A stretch of DNA of 64,000 nt from Sacculina carcini (taxonomy: Eukaryota; Arthropoda; Thecostraca; Sacculinidae): assembly GCA_916048095.2 (NCBI GenBank), contig OU696577.1:405001-469000 (forward strand), in the 5' to 3' direction. Positions 1 through 12,864 of the stretch are shown here, one piece after another. Position 1 is the first letter of the stretch, and each line of letters begins with the position of its first letter. The notes under the pieces are model-generated. The model saw nothing but the letters and a program-made list of their open reading frames with translations. It was not told the DNA's origin and searched no databases. The position numbers were made by a program, and so were the translations under genes.

Positions 1-405
1 CACTAACTAGCAGGATATTGCGCCAAATGTGTGCATATGATACATGTTAATTGTGTGTTCTAACAGCTATATTCAACATTATATTAAATTAAACTAGATG
101 TATATTAAATTATATTATATATATTGTTGAAAAATGTCACAATTGAACTTGCACCAATATAATGAAACCTCACAATCTCAGGTGTGCAGAGCTAAACGAA
201 CTGTGTGAAAACCTTAATAAAAGCACGCGCATTTCCCGGTAAGCCATTTGATATACTTGTCCTAATAAATAAAAGATAAACTAAATTTCCTATAATTTTC
301 ATAGACACTGTTAATTGCAAGATATTTCTCATTTCGTTAATCGACTTGATCCGAGTGAATTCAACAAAAACTGGCTTGTATATGAGCATAGTCGAGACGA
401 CATAC

Positions 406-712
406 ATCACCACTATTCTGGTGGTCGGCGGCGTGAACAGACAAGGGCGACGGTGGCGCCACAGCGGCACTTTCTATAAGCTCGCTGATCACCGGCAAAA
501 CAGCGCCAGTAGATGCGCCAGTCTCAGAAGCGAACTCATCACAAGCATAGCTGCAACACACACCAACAAACATACACACACACACACACACATACACACA
601 CACACACACACACACAGACACACACGTTACAACACACACACACACAAACATGTTACAAAAAACACACACACACACAAAGATGTTACAACACACACGCATA
701 CAAACATGTTAC

Positions 713-743
<31 letters not shown>

Positions 744-910
744 GCATGTTACAACACACACACACACATGTTACAACACAAGCACGCACACACATGTTAC
801 AACACACACACATGTTACAAAATACACACACACACACATGTTACAAAATACACACACATACACACACATGTTACAAAATACACACACACACACACACACA
901 CACATGTTAC

Positions 911-952
<42 letters not shown>

Positions 953-989
953 TGTTACAAAACACACACACATACAAGCATGTTACAAA

Positions 990-1020
<31 letters not shown>

Positions 1021-1084
1021 TGTTACAGCACACAAACACACACAAACATGTTACAACACACACACACACACACACACATGTTAC

Positions 1085-1119
<35 letters not shown>

Positions 1120-1202
1120 TACAACACACACACGCACACGCACATATTACAACACACACACACACACACACACATGTTACAACACACACACACACATGTT
1201 AC

Positions 1203-1263
<61 letters not shown>

Positions 1264-1979
1264 TACAACACACACATTACATTACATTAAGACATTTATA
1301 TCGCGCTTTTCACCCGAGGGTCTCAAAAGCGCTCACACACACACACACACTCAAGCACAAGAGCCATACACATACACAATCACGAACACACACACTCACC
1401 TACATACACACACACAAAACAGACAAGCACATATACGCACAAACACAGACACACTCACGTTTACATACTCAAAAACGCAAACATACACACGCACATACAT
1501 ATTGAATAAGATAGCACAGCAGACATACAGCACAGAATACAACACAAAATACAACACATTAAGACAACACAGCAGGCATACAACGACATACACTCAGATT
1601 GACAAATCACAACACAATAGACACACAAATACAGACCAGAAAACACAACATAACAGACATACAATGACATACACTGAAACACATAGACAGAGAACACAAC
1701 TCAACAGACACACAAACACAGATAACAGAGCTCAACACAACAACACATAGACAGCATACAATGGAGAAACATACATACACAAGAACGGAAAACACACGCA
1801 TGAAGCACATACACATAGAACACAGAATCAGGAAACAATCAGACCTTATATTCAGTACTAATATATACAATATTATTAAGACACACACACACATGTTACA
1901 ACACACACACACACATGTTACAACACACACACACACACACACACATGTTACAACACACACACACACACACACATGTTAC

Positions 1980-2031
<52 letters not shown>

Positions 2032-2316
2032 AACATGCTACAACACAAGCGTTAGCATGTTATGATGTTCAATGAAAGCATTTAATCAATGGCTTGGTAA
2101 GTTATAAAATTTAAAATTAACCTGATAATATAATGTCCCAGAGCCGGGATGAACGCGCGCAATAATCAAGTCGTCAGTCATATTGTTACAAAACGAACGC
2201 TAAAATCCATATTGAAAATCAACATGATTAAAATTATAAGAAAGTGTCTGATACTAATATACTCAACGTAACAGTACACACACACTCACACACACACACA
2301 CACATACACACACACA

Positions 2317-2397
<81 letters not shown>

Positions 2398-3646
2398 TCA
2401 TATGATGTTCAACGAGCATCCTACAGCAGGACCCGCATAGGAGAGTTACAAAATGATAAATAATACTATATGAAAATAAAAACTAATAACTAAGGAGAAT
2501 TAAGTGCTGGAAATAACACAATATATTACTATAAGAGCAAGAAACAAATCAAAAAACAAAATTATTTCACACAGAAGGCATATAAATAGAAAACGCACGC
2601 GTATTCGCCTGAATCGACAACCAGCAGAGAGCTGATCGAAGGCAAATGAGACGGCATCGTTGCGTCGGCGACAGTGACGTCATCACGTGACGTCATACTC
2701 GGCTGCCGTGTGAGCAACTTGACTTGCTCCGGTGGCTCCACCTGGACGGTAACAGCATAAACACATACAGTAGCAGTATAAAACTGATAATATCTTGAAT
2801 AATATTTCGTACTATCAGCTTGAAGGTAATATTTGTTTTAAATTTATATTTCTCCCGCCAAGCAGTGCATGTGTAATTGTACTTGCCTTATAATTGGCAC
2901 AATCAAATACTCCGGATCAAAGCTATTTGCCTATTAAAAATGACACACACAAATGAACCTCTAGGAATGTACTTCAAGATGTGTGTGTGTGTGTGTGTGT
3001 GTGTTGCTTGTATGTGACTTACGGGCACGCTGGCTGAGTCACACAGCTGGGTGGCTGAGTGAAGATAGTTGGTGGGTCGGGACCAGTACAGCTGAGGCAC
3101 TGTGTGACAACGGTCGAATATACGCGGCCACACAGCCAAATCTGCACTCTCACTAGCCGGGTATTTCGCACTACTCACCAACTACATACACACACACATA
3201 CACATGTCTGTGAAACTCACATATTTGCTATTCCTCGTCCACGTATCACTAGAGACAACCTGAAATTTGTGAAAACTTCATCATTCTGAAATGTTAGAAG
3301 TTTGTGCGATGCAGATATATACACTAAGTCTACATCATCGACCAATAACAAGTGTTCGAATCAGCCGTCCTACTTGCACCGGCTGATCGGAACGTTTCAG
3401 CCGCTCCAGCTGACTGCTGGCCACGTGCACGCGGCGCCGCACGGCCGCAACACGTGCACCACACGTGTCAACACGTGCCTGCACACGCGCCAACACGTGC
3501 TCACTGACTCGTCGCACGTGCGCCAACACGTCGTGCATCTGCGCCAGCGTCTCGAGCCGGGACAGTCCGCCAGCCACAGTCGGGATGTAGTAGCTGGCAG
3601 CGCCGGCACAGGGCGGTGATGTCATGTCACACGATGACGTCATCAT
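406..3646 (-). CDS. WASHC1: WASH complex subunit 1 (partial, N-terminal part)
   Basis: WASH1 activates Arp2/3 on endosomes as the core of the WASH complex. Exons on the minus strand: 3374-3646, 3023-3181, 2599-2741 and 406-550; the rest lies off the left edge. Phases agree at each junction (0, 0, 2). Seen: an N-terminal CAGAASYYIPTV stretch matching the family's LAGQTYAVPFIQ, then a heptad-rich helix, then SSAKYPA, the best landmark of the family, then PSHLPSISSLL matching PSNISSVSSLL, and in the last exon APPSPLSVHAAD matching DAPLSIS. The proline-rich and VCA regions are not in the window. The start is the first of two adjacent ATGs (3646); an internal Met at 3625 is an alternative. It is divergent from SUMO. 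The first two exons are certain. The exon at 406-550 rests on correct phase, good splice sites and weak similarity. Confidence 0.85.
551..2598 (-). repeat. WASHC1 intron: compound CA/TG microsatellite with CATGTTACAA spacers
   Basis: Most of this 2 kb intron is (CA)n on the plus strand, i.e. (TG)n in the sense of WASHC1. About 20 or more copies of the 10-mer CATGTTACAA interrupt the CA runs between about 650 and 1270 and again at 1893-2045. A pure CA run spans about 2275-2396. Between the two blocks, 1281-1335 resembles a LINE 3' tail (ATTACATT repeats, then a GCGCTTTT...AAAAGCGCT segment). Reading frames through this stretch (Thr-His or Cys-Val repeats) are by-products of the repeat, not genes. 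Confidence 0.9.
2675..2695. promoter_or_regulatory. Paired CRE-type palindromes (TGACGTCA x2), copy 1
   Basis: Two TGACGTCA octamers separated by 5 bp lie inside the third WASHC1 exon. An almost identical pair lies at 3635-3655. TGACGTCA is the CREB/ATF consensus. Regulatory use is inferred only; the site is also coding (Met-Thr-Ser-Arg-Asp-Asp-Val). Confidence 0.4.
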
Positions 3647-3655
3647 GTGACGTCA
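3635..3655. promoter_or_regulatory. Paired CRE-type palindromes (TGACGTCA x2), copy 2 at the WASHC1 start
   Basis: Two TGACGTCA sites with a 5-bp spacer overlap the first two ATG codons of WASHC1. They stand at the edge of the divergent region shared with SUMO, a position where CREB/ATF binding would make sense. Only the sequence is seen; binding is inferred. Confidence 0.45.
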
Positions 3656-5022
3656 CAAGTGTCAGTGATCTGCAGCAGCGTGTTGACACCATTCAAATGC
3701 AGGTGAACAGGAAGAAGCAATGTTTTCCCCACACATACACACAATATCATACAAAGTATTAAGAAAAATGCATAAAACACAAAACATGCACACATCTGTG
3801 AACGCAACACCACACACCACAAAATACATCAGTCCGCAGCTCGGATGTCAGCTGAATACGTCCATACACGTGATGAGAATAGGGATCACGTCGAGAACAG
3901 AGCATATATCAACCAAGGAGAGACAATAACTGCAGACAAACAATGAAAGACTATATTAAACAGAATTTCGATACGTTTTATGCGCATGCCAGAAAATATT
4001 TTAATACGCATGCCAGCACATACGCTTGAATTTTCAGGCGAAATAACTATTATAAATATAGTACACAGATAATGAACTGAAATAAAAAATGTACCAACGT
4101 GCTCTTTAGTGTTAAATAATGAATGATTGAGCCAAAACACGCAAAAATATACTGTCAAAAATAGCGCTCCGCTAATGAGCTACAGAGGTCACATTAAGAA
4201 AATCAGGAACTACAAAATTATATTTCGTTTCATTTGCGGCGCACTAGCTTTGTTGGTGCACGTTCATTTGAATCTTGCTTCGATTGGTATTGTCTTGTTA
4301 TTTCTGTGAATTTATTGATTTAGTTCATTTTACTGGCACAAATATATTGTAAAATTATTGAGATAACTATGCTTGCTTATAAACACATAGTTGATGATAG
4401 ACGTTTGTTGTTTGTGGCGTTTCGGCCACTTGCGACTATTTCACGCCACCTATTTCACTGTGTTGTTTGGTGTGGTAAATAAATGAAACTTTGATTTAAA
4501 ATGAGTAAAAATGGAAAATGTGATCCTGTGTATGCATGTATGCGTGTTGGTTCATGTTATCGCTATGTTCTCCCACATGACAGCGGCCGGCTTGGCTGTT
4601 GTGAGCTTAAAACACCAATAACAACGGCGGCCCACTGGTTTCTCACAGCATTTTTCATGTTCATAGCTCGTTTGTTTACAGAGTCGAACCGTCTGGTTGA
4701 TGGAAGCAAAAGCCATGAAAACAGAAGGAGCCACGGTATTTTATTACTATGATTGTCGCTCTATATGAACAAAGTAATCCAGGCAGAATGCAAGCGCAAT
4801 GCACCCTTTACATTTGGATTCAATTATGGCATGCTATTAATGAGAACATGATAAATATTAGGACATGGTTATAATGATATAATTTGGAGATGTCTTGCTG
4901 TAATTGCTCTTGTTTATCACTCCCTAGCTATCTCACTAAACCAGTTGTATAGGAGTTTAGCTGTTTCATTCATTTACGATCGTGTTGTTTCGGTGCTGCA
5001 TTGCCGATAATTCGTGTTGCAG
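3647..5022. other. Divergent region between WASHC1 and SUMO
   Basis: This 1.4 kb must contain the WASHC1 promoter and the 5' end of SUMO, including the small first SUMO exon with its ATG, which I could not identify. The sequence is AT-rich with no repeat array and no reading frame I recognise. Confidence 0.5.
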
Positions 5023-8000
5023 CAGGCCAGTCAGTCGGAGCCGAGCAGCGAGCATATCACGATCAAAGTGCAGAGTCAGGACGGCTCGACCGTGTCGTTC
5101 AAAATCAAGAAGCACACGGCCTTCAAGAAACTCATGGTCGCCTACTGCGGCAAAGCCGTGAGTCGTCCGTAATACACCATGATAACATGACAGTATATAT
5201 CATGTCTAGTCCGTAATACACCAGTTCAACATGACAGTATATATCATGTCTAGTTCGTAATACACCATGATAACATGACAGTATATATCATGTCCAGTTC
5301 GTAATACACCATGATAACATGACAGTATATATCATGTCCAGTTCGTAATACACCATGATAACATGACAGTATATATCATGTCTAGTTCGTAATACACCAT
5401 GATAACATGACAGTATATATCATGTCCAGTTCGTAATACACCAGTTCAACATGACAGTATATATCTTGTCTAGTTCGTAATACACCATGATAACATGACA
5501 GTATATATCGTGTCCAGTTCGTAATACACCATGATAACATGACAGTATATATCGTGTCTAGTTCGTAATACACTATGATAACATGACAGTATATATCATG
5601 TCTAGTTCGTAATACACCATGATAACATGACAGTATATATCATGTCTAGTTCGTAATACACCATGATAACATGACAGTATATATCATGTCTAGTTCGTAA
5701 TACACCATGATAACATGACAGTATATATCATGTCTAGTTCGTAATACACCATGATAACATGACAGTATATATCATGTCCAGTTCGTAATACACCATGATA
5801 ACATGACAGTATATATCGTGTCTAGTTCGTAATACACTATGATAACATGACAGTATATATCATGTCCAGTTCGTAATACACCATGATAACATGACAGTAT
5901 ATATCGTGTCTAGTTCGTAATACACTATGATAACATGACAGTATATATCATGTCTAGTTCGTAATACACCATGATAACATGACAGTATATATCATGTCCA
6001 GTTCGTAATACACCAGTTCAACATGACAGTATATATCATGTCTAGTTCGTAATACACCATGATAACATGACAGTATATATCATGTCCAGTTCGTAATACA
6101 CCATGATAACATGACAGTATATATCATGTCTAGTTCGTAATACACCATGATAACATGACAGTATATATCATGTCTAGTTCGTAATACACCATGATAACAT
6201 GACAGTATATATCGTGTCTAGTTCGTAATACACTATGATAACATGACAGTATATATCATGTCTAGTTCGTAATACACCATGATAACATGACAGTATATAT
6301 CATGTCTAGTTCGTAATACACCATGATAACATGACAGTATATATCATGTCTAGTTCGTAATACACCAGTTCAACATGACAGTATATATCATGTCTAGTTC
6401 GTAATACACCATGATAACATGACAGTATATATCATGTCTAGTTCGTAATACACCATGATAACATGACAGTATATATCATGTCCAGTTCGTAATACACCAT
6501 GATAACATGACAGTATATATCGTGTCTAGTTCGTAATACACTATGATAACATGACAGTATATATCATGTCTAGTTCGTAATACACCATGATAACATGACA
6601 GTATATATCATGTCTAGTTCGTAATACACCATGATAACATGACAGTATATATCGTGTCTAGTTCGTAATACACCAGTTCAACATGACAGTATATATCATG
6701 TCTAGTTCGTAATACACCATGATAACATGACAGTATATATCATGTCTAGTTCGTAATACACCATGATAACATGACAGTATATATCGTGTCTAGTTCGTAA
6801 TACACTATGATAACATGACAGTATATATCATGTCTAGTTCGTAATACACCATGATAACATGACAGTATATATCATGTCTAGTTCGTAATACACCAGTTCA
6901 ACATGACAGTATATATCATGTCTAGTCCGTAATACACCATGATAACATGACAGTATATATCGTGTCTAGTTCGTAATACACCAGTTCAACATGACAGTAT
7001 ATATCATGTCTAGTTCGTAATACACCATGATAACATGACAGTATATATCGTGTCTAGTTCGTAATACACTATGATAACATGACAGTATATATCATGTCTA
7101 GTTCGTAATACACCATGATAACATGACAGTATATATCATGTCTAGTTCGTAATACACCATGATAACATGACAGTATATATCATGTCTAGTTCGTAATACA
7201 CCAGTTCAACATGACAGTATATATCATGTCTAGTCCGTAATACACCATGATAACATGACAGTATATATCATGTCTAGTCCGTAATACACCATGATAACAT
7301 GACAGTATATATCATGTCTAGTTCGTAATACACCAGTTCAACATGACAGTATATATCATGTCTAGTCCGTAATACACCATGATAACATGACAGTATATAT
7401 CATGTCTAGTTCGTAATACACCAGTTCAACATGACAGTATATATCATGTCTAGTTCGTAATACACCATGATAACATGACAGTATATATCATGTCTAGTCC
7501 GTAATACACCATGATAACATGACAGTATATATCATGTCTAGTTCGTAATACACCATGATAACATGACAGTATATATCATGTCTAGTCCGTAATACACCAT
7601 GATAACATGACAGTATATATCATGTCTAGTTCGTAATACACCAGTTCAACATGACAGTATATATCATGTCTAGTTCGTAATACACTATGATAACATGACA
7701 GTATATATCATGTCTAGTTCGTAATACACCATGATAACATGACAGTATATATCATGTCTAGTTCGTAATACACCATGATAACATGACAGTATATATCATG
7801 TCTAGTTCGTAATACACCATGATAACATGACAGTATATATCATGTCTAGTTCGTAATACACCAGTTCAACATGACAGTATATATCATGTCTAGTCCGTAA
7901 TACACCATGATAACATGACAGTATATATCATGTCTAGTCCGTAATACACCATGATAACATGACAGTATATATCATGTCTAGTTCGTAATACACCAGTTCA

Positions 8001-8997
8001 ACATGACAGTATATATCATGTCTAGTCCGTAATACACCATGATAACATGACAGTATATATCATGTCTAGTTCGTAATACACCAGTTCAACATGACAGTAT
8101 ATATCATGTCTAGTTCGTAATACACCATGATAACATGACAGTATATATCATGTCTAGTCCGTAATACACCATGATAACATGACAGTATATATCATGTCTA
8201 GTTCGTAATACACCATGATAACATGACAGTATATATCATGTCTAGTCCGTAATACACCATGATAACATGACAGTATATATCATGTCTAGTTCGTAATACA
8301 CCAGTTCAACATGACAGTATATATCATGTCTAGTTCGTAATACACCATGATAACATGACAGTATATATCATGTCCAGTTCGTAATACACCATGATAACAT
8401 GACAGTATATATCGTGTCTAGTTCGTAATACACCATGATAACATGACAGTATATATCATGTCTAGTCCGTAATACACCATGATAACATGACAGTATATAT
8501 CATGTCTAGTTCGTAATACACCAGTTCAACATGACAGTATATATCATGTCTAGTTCGTAATACACCAGTTCAACATGACAGTATATATCATGTCTAGTTC
8601 GTAATACACCATGATAACATGACAGTATATATCATGTCTAGTTCGTAATACACCAGTTCAACATGACAGTATATATCGTGTCCAGTTCGTAATACACCAG
8701 TTCAACATGACAGTATATATCATGTCCAGTTCGGATTGAGGGCTGAATTAGTGATAAACAGCAACCGTATACATGCATGTATAGTGTATGTATGTGTGTC
8801 TGGCTGGTTGCACGTGCGTTGTGTGGCAGAATTTGTCGATGCACGCGGTGCGCTTCTGTTTCGATGAGGAGCGCGTGACAGAGACAGCCACTCCGTTCAG
8901 CATGGGCATGGAGGATGGCGACATGATCGAGGTGTTCCAGGAACAGTCGGGAGGACTTCATCATCATCAGAATCATTGTCGTTACTGCTCTCGCTAG
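5023..8997 (+). CDS. SUMO: Small ubiquitin-related modifier (SUMO), two visible exons
   Basis: SUMO is conjugated to lysines of nuclear and other proteins. Exons seen: 5023-5157 (acceptor GTTGCAG, donor GCC|GTGAGT) and 8830-8997 (acceptor GTGGCAG, stop TAG at 8995). The first gives [19 protein letters not shown] and KLMVAYC; the second gives [31 protein letters not shown]. These match the beta-grasp fold of SUMO in order, and the joined length at the junction equals that of the family. Maturation by a SENP protease would expose the Gly-Gly and remove a 13-residue His-rich tail, unusually long for this family. The N-terminal exon with the start codon was not found. Nearly the whole intron is a 44-bp tandem array. 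Confidence 0.93.
5164..8732. repeat. 44-bp minisatellite filling the SUMO intron (about 81 copies)
   Basis: The unit is 44 bp, containing CGTAATACACC, then either ATGATAACATGAC or AGTTCAACATGAC, then AGTATATATC, RTGTC and TAG/CAG. It starts about 6 nt after the SUMO splice donor and ends about 98 nt before the acceptor. Two main unit types (ATGATAA and AGTTCAA) are interspersed, and in the second half they recur in longer blocks. For example, the order of types around 7200-7680 is repeated around 7860-8340. Confidence 0.97.
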
Positions 8998-9835
8998 ACT
9001 GGCCTCAAGTGTGACGTCACTGGCGCGGGGGAGAGGGAGATGGGATGAAGTCGGTGAGGGGGTGATTTATGTTGAATCGCATGCGTGTCGTGTATATGTA
9101 TGAAGAAGTGCATGCAATGTCGCCAACGCCGCGGTGTATCGAATTCCGTCGTGTTAGGGTGTATGTGTTTGTGTGTTCGTCTGCCCGTCTGTTTGTGTGT
9201 ATATATGTAATTTTGTAATGTAATGTGATGACATATTTAAGTAGACACGCTAGATTCTGTGGCTGTGTATGTGTTGGGTGTCCCGTGGCGGCTAAAATGT
9301 GTGTATTTGTGCGCTTGAACATGTGCGTGTGGTGCGTACTGTTAAAGCCTCTGTTGTGTGTTTGTCATTGCTCATACGTCATTTTTCTCGCCTTTTTGAC
9401 ATAGTTCATTCTTGCTGGTGTACGTGTGTATGTATGCTTGTGTGTCGTAATTGTGTGTTCAGTGTCGAATGTGATGTATTGTGGTGTCGCTTGAAAATAG
9501 ATGTTTTAGTGAAAGTTTTAGTATGACCGACTGTAATTGAGGTTTACCCCAGCAAAACACAATATTCATGTCACCTGCTTCTTCAATTGTATTCACCGCG
9601 TCATTCTCGACTCACACACACACACACTGCTTCTGTCGAGGATCAACTAGTGAACAGTGATCAATGTGTGATCACTGGATCATTGCGTGGTCGCCAGTAT
9701 TAGCACGATTGATATCGACCTGCTGTTGAGATACATACACACACACATGTATATAAAAGCTGACTTATTCTCAATGATTGCCGTCAAATCACCCGAACAA
9801 TCTTGCATACACACGCACACACATGCAGTAGAGTT
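8998..9835 (+). other. SUMO 3' flank
   Basis: The first part is probably the SUMO 3' UTR (GT-rich). One TGACGTCA octamer occurs at about 9011. Short CA runs occur at 9612-9626 and 9735-9746. No gene or clear polyadenylation signal was seen. Confidence 0.4.
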
Positions 9836-11822
9836 TTAGATGATGATGGAAGCATCGTCCAGCCCTTCATCGGGAGGCAGTTGTGTCAGCAATATCTCGG
9901 GATCAATATAGTTGGGATCTATGGGTGTCAGACCGGCAGATTCTCGCTCTTGCAGTCTCAAACATGCCTCCCGGTAAACCCAGTCCAAATCTCTGCATAC
10001 ACACACACACACACACACACAAAAGCTGAAGAGCTAATCTCACTTTATGAAAAAACAGTGAGATTTGCCAGCTTCGGAATTTCCCCACCAGGGATTCAGC
10101 GTTCGAATCCGGCTAGGACTGTTTTCCTCAACGCACCATAGTGCCCACTGCTAACAATCGCCTCGGTTGGACTCACAGCGGGGTGATGTAAACCATGTAA
10201 CCTCGACAATATAATTACACTTGCACGCTTATTGCCGTAATTGTAGCAGTGAGACGTCACCGCAACCAACAAACAAAACCATACCAGTGCTGCAGTTTCG
10301 ATATGTGATTGATCGCACACGTGTTAAGCTGAAACCAGAAATCGCGTCAAATTTGTCATTCATCAATAGGAAGCGCCCTGTTCCCGGTTTATAGCAGGTG
10401 CTTGGGCGTCATGCTGAGTTCACCTGGAGTTTGGTTTGTACGTGTAGAAGAACATGACAATGGCCATGGTGAGTATGAACATGAGGTAGGAGTAGTGCAT
10501 CAGCGCCGTGTCACGTTCCTGATTCTCCTCGCAAAAACCATGACTGACCCAGTGCTGCGAGCACACAACACATCAACACGTTTACATCGCTCCTATTCGC
10601 CACCATGTCTCCAGAACGCTCGCACTCAAACACACGCATGCATAAACACACATGCAGACAAAACCCTGGACACTGTAAATGCAAACAGGCACAACAATAA
10701 AGCAGTACAAATATAAATGAAACATTAATGAAACAACACGCACATTATGCTAAAAATATTCATAGCGCATTCAGCGAAAAATTGGTCCGTGTCAAGAAAA
10801 CACCAAAAGATTATCGATTAGGGAAATAAAGCTGTTGTTTCATCTAATACATCATTATCAACAACATATATTTGTACAGCGCACATACCAACACACGCGC
10901 GCGAATGAAGGAAAACAAATGAAGCTCAATAATCGGCAGAGAGCAAATAAACACCGCAACAAAATAACCAGACAAGTGGCAAACACAAGTATACATACAC
11001 ACACACATACTCACTTACATGCACATACATATACACATACAGTCAGCACCATAAATATTGACTGGAACAACTTTGTTGTCCGATTATAGAAAAATGACAA
11101 GCAGGGGCATCGTACATATCACCAATGCTGTTTGGAAAGTATTATATCTTAGCGCAACCCTGCACAACAGCACCTACACGTACATTGTCACATACGGTGA
11201 CATTTCTGCATTTTGTTCGTTCGGCAGCTCTGGGTCACGCTGCATTTGTCCAGCAATACGCAAAAATTCAAGCCTCAAGCAACGACAAATAACGACATAA
11301 TCCAGTAACGTCTTCGAAATTAACCGCTTCTCATTGAAACACAACTGGCAACTGGTCGATTCTGACCAGTGGCGGGACTTAGGCTCCGTCCAAACTACAT
11401 GATACTTCAATACCAAAACATTCGATGTTTTTCTTCGAGAGTTACAGCGTATCCTTGATAAATCGTCATAAGTATCGACGCGCAATTTTCGAGCCAATAC
11501 TTATGGCGCTGACTGTACATACACAGACATATACGGTTCAGCTCATACACAAATCAGCTAAATCATTAATGGGGCAATCCGATCAGTAGCACTACTAAAA
11601 ATGACATACCTCAGACTTGAACTCAGTTCTGAGCCTCTTTTTGACGGCAGGAGTGAAAGCGATGGATGTGGGTGTTGTAATCGGTTCATAAGTTACTTTA
11701 ACATCAGACAGACACTTATCCTCCGGTTTAGTAGACTTCAAGCGGATCGCATACCGATTAGCTGAGCCGAAATGCTTGAAAATTGAAGGAGAACGCAGCA
11801 TAACATAACGCAGTCTCAACAT
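9836..11822 (-). CDS. NDUFB11: NADH dehydrogenase (complex I) subunit ESSS / NDUFB11
   Basis: A supernumerary single-membrane-span subunit of mitochondrial complex I. Exons: 11610-11822, 10424-10554 and 9836-9992, phases 0 and 2, joining to 166 aa (human about 153). Seen: an Arg-rich N-terminus that looks like a mitochondrial presequence, HGFCEENQERDTALM matching the family's HGFSxDPxxDxWNM, a hydrophobic span YLMFILTMAIVMFFYTY, then DWVYREACLRLQERE matching the REAERLVKxRE motif, and PIDPNYIDPE with LPPDE near the end, matching the family's ESNYYDPNKIHLPPEDE. The ATG at 11822 was chosen because the presequence begins there; an in-frame ATG exists upstream at 11903. It is divergent from IPO7, 1.04 kb apart. 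The acceptor of the last exon follows a TG run. Confidence 0.9.
10040..10230 (+). mobile_element. Possible tRNA-derived SINE remnant in the NDUFB11 intron
   Basis: A B-box-like CGTTCGAATCC lies at about 10103, followed by a body with ACTCACAGCGGGGTGATG, loosely similar to the body of the SINE at 13055. No clear A box or target duplication was seen, so the call is weak. Confidence 0.35.
10845..10885 (-). mobile_element. LINE/SINE 3'-tail fragment
   Basis: Read on the minus strand it gives GCGCTGTACAAATATATGTTGTTGATAAT, the same type of tail as at 12500-12592 and 58688-58730. These tails mark 3' ends of CR1/L2-like elements in many invertebrates. Confidence 0.35.
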
Positions 11823-12864
11823 TACTCCGCACGTAGTTAGGGCACAACAGACACAACTTCCAGGACGACAAAAACAACCACCTACACACAACGACAGGCT
11901 CACGCTGAAGAATTTGGCATTTCAATGTGCAATCACTGGCATCATTACATATAACAAAATAGTACAGAGCTGCTGGATGTTTTTAATTCTAATAAATGCT
12001 TGAAATGAGGTATACTACTCATTAAAACAACAAATAATATGACCCAGCTTATGTATTCAACTATTATTTGTATAATTTGAGTTTGTCATCATTTGGTGTC
12101 TGATGGTGAGAAAACATAATGTAATGCTCAATTCAATTTAAATCGTTCCAAGCGAATTTTATGCACTAAAACATACTATTATGAAAAAATTCGTAAGTGA
12201 AACAATTTTAGTATTTCAATATCTAAACAAATTCTAATTTCGCGTCCACCCTAACCGTACATGTCACGTTTCGCACGTGGTGCCGCGCGTTTTGGCCTCA
12301 GCGTCATTTATTCTATATATTTTGCTGCTTGTTAATTTTTCGGGCGAGTCGTGTCTTATTTTCCGACGGCGTCATTCCAGGGTATGCTAATTTTATTGTG
12401 TTATAAATCGTGAATCGTGTAATCTTGAATCGTGTTATATTTATTCATTCATGTGTTCTTTTTATTGTTTCTGTAATAACTGTTTAGCTTTGTCCGCTTG
12501 TACATACTGTTTAGCTGCTGCGCGCCCGTGTATGACAGGCGCTATAACAAATACATTGAATTGAATTAAATTGAATTGAATTGTTACTCATTTTGAGTTA
12601 CACAAGCTACTATTCGCTCTGCGGCATCTCAAGTTTTTGTGAGGTCAACAAATAATTACTTGTATTGTTCAATAATTGTATCGATCATATTTTCCCGACA
12701 TTCTTTGGGGTTTAGGCACAGTTCAGCTATTACATCGGCGCTGTATTGTTCAAGCGTGCCGGCGTACACTTCAGGTCTCCATCTGTTCAACTTATTGCAG
12801 TGTGGTGGTTGTTTGTAATGTTGCGACGTGTTGAATGTCATTCAGGACGGTCGAAAATCCAGCC
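11823..12864. other. Divergent region between NDUFB11 and IPO7
   Basis: AT-rich sequence with the presumed promoters of both genes. It contains a LINE-like tail at about 12500-12592. An open frame on the minus strand at 12656-12841 resembles nothing I know. Confidence 0.4.
12500..12592 (+). mobile_element. LINE-type 3' tail with (ATTGA)n
   Basis: GGCGCTATAACAAATACATTG is followed by repeated ATTGA. GCGCTATA...AAATACATTG plus a short simple repeat is typical of CR1/L2-like 3' ends. No coding part is left. Confidence 0.5.

Noticed and set aside
346-2075. Long Thr-His and Cys-Val reading frames
   Set aside because: They are by-products of CA/TG microsatellites.
5164-8732. CRISPR-like array
   Set aside because: There are no unique spacers; units are contiguous 44-bp near-identical copies in a eukaryotic intron.
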